From Rhizopus arrhizus (taxonomy: Eukaryota > Mucoromycota > Mucoromycetes > Mucorales > Rhizopodaceae): a DNA stretch of 64,000 bases. Made by a program: the position numbers and the translations under genes. Positions 60,244 to 64,000 of this stretch are shown in pieces (position 1 is the stretch's first letter; each line of letters begins with the position of its first letter). The stretch lies in NCBI GenBank assembly GCA_024220505.1, contig JAKZZE010000010.1, forward strand, positions 124,001-188,000, given 5' to 3'. A model generated the notes under the pieces. It searched no databases. It was given only the letters and a program-made list of their open reading frames with translations, and had not been told where the DNA came from.

Positions 60244-60393
60244 CGGATATGAATAGTCATTTTTATTAGAATCCTGAATAGTACATGAAACCAGTGTTCT
60301 ACAGATGATAGGGCATATTAATGGCAGTGAATAACTCAAATTTGTTTCTTTAGAAAGGAATCAATTGAGTGTATTATTCTCTGCACTCTTTAC

Positions 60394-60394
<1 letters not shown>

Positions 60395-60427
<33 letters not shown>
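60395..60427 (+). repeat. Poly(A) run of 33
   Basis: Homopolymer directly visible, to the right of the gene relic. Confidence 0.95.
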
Positions 60428-60429
<2 letters not shown>

Positions 60430-60576
60430 AAAACGCAGAAACTGCCGGATTGACAGGCTTAGCTAAGTGTTTCTTTACCGGACGTTTGAAATGCTGTGAT
60501 CGACTTCGACTTGTCCACTAGTCATAATGGCGCAGAAGCACCGTTTGCAAAAGCCACTGAAAGATGCAAATAGAAT

Positions 60577-60608
<32 letters not shown>

Positions 60609-60915
60609 AAAGGAGTCAAAAAGCATGGTTTTTTGAATTTAGGGAAGCATGTTTTTTGCAATTTTTTCATTCCCTTTTTCTTATTGTTTGATCGTGTTCT
60701 TGCTGTAATTTGAATTATTTTAGATTGATTCTTTACATACTTTAATCTTTTCTCTTGCCCCCTATTTTTTTCCTTTCTCAGGCCATGAGTCCTATGATTA
60801 GTTTCACTCTCTTTATTCAACTAAATCTGAATTCTCAGTTTTGTTGATCGTTTCAAAAGGAATAATGATATAAAAGAATGAATGATGTGGTGTATAATAC
60901 AATGTGATTTTATTA

Positions 60916-62691
60916 TTAAGGAATTCTACTTTTCACCATTGAGAATCGATCGACAGTTTCTAAAGTGTATTTAACCGGTCTTGGTACATGATCCTCTGGT
61001 TGGCTGAGATAATTATGAATGGATTGGCGATAGTCATTTTCATCTTTACTCATCTCTTTCATTTCTTGATCCTTTTTCACTTCTGCTTTATCTCTTTCTT
61101 CCATACTAGAGTATCTTTTATAAGCAAATCCTAGCAGGTTCATTCCAACCAACACCTTCAATGCTAACAAACTAGGACAACATGAGTCTTATTATTAATG
61201 ACTGTCAGACGACTTACACTATGGCCAAAATTGCAACAAAGCAAGTCCAGATCATACATCGAAACAGTCGATCCAAACCGTGCTCTAACCAATCAGTCGA
61301 TGCCATCATCAACTGAACACGCTCTGGTAATAAAGATGGATAACTTTGAATGTAACCTGCGATCACTGAAGCAGCCGTGATCGTTGTTGAAGGTTGGCTT
61401 GGTGACATGAACATCATGGGCAAGATCTGCTGCATCATACGCACATACTATCAAGACGTGAGCAATTGTTTCAATCAATCGGGTCGTAAGCTTACCAGAC
61501 AAGCGAGAGGCAGCACAGGAAACCCGATTCTGCGAGACACGACCGGTGATTGATCGACAAAGGCATGATGCTTGCCTGTCATTCGACCTGGACTGCCGAC
61601 AACAAGGTCCTTGCAGAGGATATCAATGTATTTTCCATAGATCGAAGGTCTGATTTGATTAAACTTGGTGATGAATGCATGTTTTAACCAATCCACGACC
61701 AGCTCAGAGGTGATGACCATGACGACAGGTGTCATGAGTGTATTGAGTGATGTGGACGCAGGTAATTTAAATAAGGGAACAAAGGTTGAGGGTAAGATGG
61801 AAGAAGGCCCTGATTCTGATAGTTCAATGATATTGCGAAGTGTAATCACAAATAGAAACGCAGATTGCTGAAATCTCTCTACAATGTCTATTTACAAATT
61901 AATCTTGTTTCTCTTCATCCTATGTGCTATTTACCACTGCATGTCAATTGAAACAAGTTTTCCTTTTCGAACCTTTTAAATACGGATTGCTTGATTTCGA
62001 CAAATTGATTTGATATCAATAAAGATAGTAAAGCATTGGAATAAAAGTTGATGGCCACATTGAGTGTGATCATTTGAAAGAAGAGGACTAAAGTATGCAA
62101 GACTAGAATAATTGTTAATTTAGCTATTTTCATCCTATCGATCCCTTACTCATATATCCACTGGCTAATATAAACAACGTAATCGGCTTTAACTGTCGTT
62201 TGGCATAAGCAGCACCTCGAATGTCTTTGGGTGAGTTACCCAAAGTAGACTTGGAAAACAAAGCATCTAATATATCAACACCAAGAGAACAGCACAGTTT
62301 GTCACAAATCTCCAATACATTGTAAACCACATACAGCTTCAAGACGGCCTGACCACGAATTGAATGATAGACGCGAGATGGATCAAAGGAATACATCGTC
62401 ACACAGGTTATCATCACCAAGAATCCTTTCAACAAGTCGCATTTTTGTGAAGGTCTTAATCTGACGAAACTAGAGGAACAGAGGGTTAGAACAGCCCCAT
62501 TGCAATTCGTCCTGTCTTACCTCTCCTTTTGATCTAAAGAGTAAGCTTTGATGTTGCAAATAATGTAAATCAGGAAATGATAAAAGGCCAAACAAAACCT
62601 TAAGGGAAGAATAGTAAACGTATAGAGAAATGAATCTAGACAGACAAAGAATCCAAAGCCCATCAACTGTACGCATCTATCAGTCTCAACC

Positions 62692-62722
<31 letters not shown>

Positions 62723-63081
62723 CCTTTTCTTACCTTTTCAATCGCCCCAGGTACACTCAGAAAATTGGTCACTCTTTCTCTCTTCAACTCTTGTGCGCTG
62801 TCAAAATCAGCCACAGTCAACTCATCTCTTAAATAGTCCAAAAACGAAACGGATCTCACGCCATCTTCCACCGCGGGTTGTTCGGGCACCTGCTGATCAT
62901 CTCGGACGGATTGTGATCTCTTGCTCTTTTTGTATTTCTTGCTGTTGTTCTTTTTATGTGTTGTGGTAGGCGAAAGGATGTTGAAGTGATTGTGTTGAAG
63001 AATAGGTGTGTTGGGTACTGAATTCGTTTTTAATGTTTGCTTTTTATGATTTGATTGAATCCAATCTGTTGAACGATCCAT
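60916..63081 (-). CDS. EMP65: TAPT1/Emp65-family ER membrane protein
   Basis: Seven exons: 63081-62734, 62666-62521, 62469-62150, 62102-61935, 61887-61496, 61447-61218 and 61171-60916, giving 619 residues. After a basic, disordered N-terminus comes SFLDYLRDELTVADFDSAQE and ERVTNFLSVPGAIEK. The conserved membrane core follows: YHSIRGQAVLKLYVVYNVLE, CDKLCCSLGVDILDALF, LNVAINFYSNALLSLLISNQ, FVEIKQSVFKRFEKENLFQL, DIVERFQQSAFLFVITLRN and WLKHAFITKFNQIRPSIYG. These match TAPT1 of animals and Emp65 of yeast, which with Slp1/SUN-like partners acts in ER membrane protein quality control. Intron 1 contains a pure T run (62701-62722). Confidence 0.93.
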
Positions 63082-64000
63082 TAAAAAAAGAAAAAAAAAA
63101 AAAATAGGTTTGTGCGTCAATGCGAAATGGCGGGATATTTCACTATTTTTAGAAATTGAGAATCAACAGATAAAAAATAGGGAAAGTGTTTTTTTTTTTT
63201 TTTTTTTTTTTTGAAGTTGAAAGATAGTAGGGAATGGCTTTAAAAGATCAAGTCAGCGTGTTTATAGAACGTATTTGGCTATTTATTTCATTCTTTACTA
63301 AAATAAATGAGAGCACAATGTTGTAATTCAATTTGTATATCGTCAAATCATTTCTCTCGACGTGTTTAAACTACATTTATTTGAAGCATATATTACATAT
63401 AGCTTTTAATAAAATTTATTTATCTATCTTTTGAATTTGCTAGGTAAATAAAAATGTGAATAATACAAAAGAACAAATGTATATGACAGGTAAGACTATT
63501 TTAAAAGCATTCATGTATTGGATTCCCTAGTTGGAAAAGTGGCATGTTTGATATCAATATTTATAACAAAGAATCTCATTCGATCTTTACTCTTGTTTAA
63601 TAAAGATAAAAAGACAAATATTAAAAAAGCACATGCACACAACAATTACCACTGATATTATAATTCTTTGATTGTTTTAAACGATGCAGGAACAAAAAAA
63701 AAAAAAAAAAAAAAAAACTAAAGTTGAATAAAGCAGGAAAGTTTAGCTTTTATCTTGACAAAAGTTCATTATACATTTGTAAAAGTAAAATTATACTTTA
63801 TCCTTGACACTCTTTCAAATTTACTTCTGAGCATGATTTCATAATTTTGAGGGTCAAAGTATCCTCATTGTCAAAAGCTTTCCTCTTTACATCAAATCCT
63901 ACCCTTGACCAGAATTCTTCAAAAGGGTTTTAGGAAAGGCGAATATCGTACCTTTACTTGGCGAGAGACATATTTTAGCGGGCTGGAAAACATGTGATGA
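63082..64000. other. Upstream flank of EMP65 and window end
   Basis: About 920 bp of AT-rich DNA with a T run (about 63189-63212) and an A run (about 63691-63717). No supportable gene is seen before the window ends. Confidence 0.5.

Larger units (their letters stand above)
58630..60915. other. Intergenic region with long A/T runs and a gene relic
   Basis: About 2.3 kb. T and T/C runs before 58795, poly(A) runs at 59388-59425, 60395-60427 and about 60586-60611, and a decayed coding region (59477-60243). The rest shows no gene. Confidence 0.5.

Overview
The window looks like nuclear DNA of an early-diverging filamentous fungus, most likely a Mucorales-type Mucoromycota. The background is AT-rich with long poly(A)/poly(T) runs. 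Genes carry many short introns (mostly 40-70 nt, gtaagt...tag). The conserved proteins are ordinary fungal ones: enolase, cytosolic AspRS, Ssz1, Rpc11 and malic enzyme. No species is claimed. Almost every gene is spliced, so exon structures below were built by joining frames at GT-AG (a few GC-AG) sites and checking that phases and total lengths close.

Layout. 1-5500: 3' end of a Ser/Asp-rich protein, TMA20/MCTS1 on the minus strand, and enolase on the plus strand. 5500-26800: a gene-poor, AT-rich accessory block. It holds five intact tandem paralogues of a class I SAM-dependent methyltransferase (7467-23919, all plus strand, identical intron positions), two decayed 3' ends of the same family, a decayed unrelated gene, and a 480-bp inverted repeat flanking the last paralogue. 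26800-35400: long-chain acyl-CoA synthetase, rRNA m5C methyltransferase Rcm1/NSUN5, a ferric-reductase-type oxidoreductase and a small C2H2 zinc-finger gene. 36300-50900: dense housekeeping block with AspRS, neuroguidin/Lcp5, a Kelch-coiled-coil protein, Rpc11, Ssz1, a BAX-inhibitor-like membrane protein and malic enzyme. 52000-64000: PRL-type phosphatase, small secreted protein, RasGEF, a basic Ser-rich protein convergent with it, and a TAPT1/Emp65-type ER membrane protein, with gene relics between them.

The housekeeping genes do not form one pathway. Several concern translation and ribosome biogenesis (TMA20, RCM1, DPS1, LCP5, SSZ1) or RNA polymerase III (RPC11). Malic enzyme (NADPH) and acyl-CoA synthetase both bear on lipid metabolism, and the Kelch and RasGEF genes on polarity and signalling.

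The most unusual part is the methyltransferase array. Four of five copies begin MGNC, a candidate N-myristoylation/palmitoylation signal. One copy has lost that start codon. The copies are mosaics of one another in a way that suggests ongoing gene conversion, and they share an upstream sequence block. Substrate and role are unknown.
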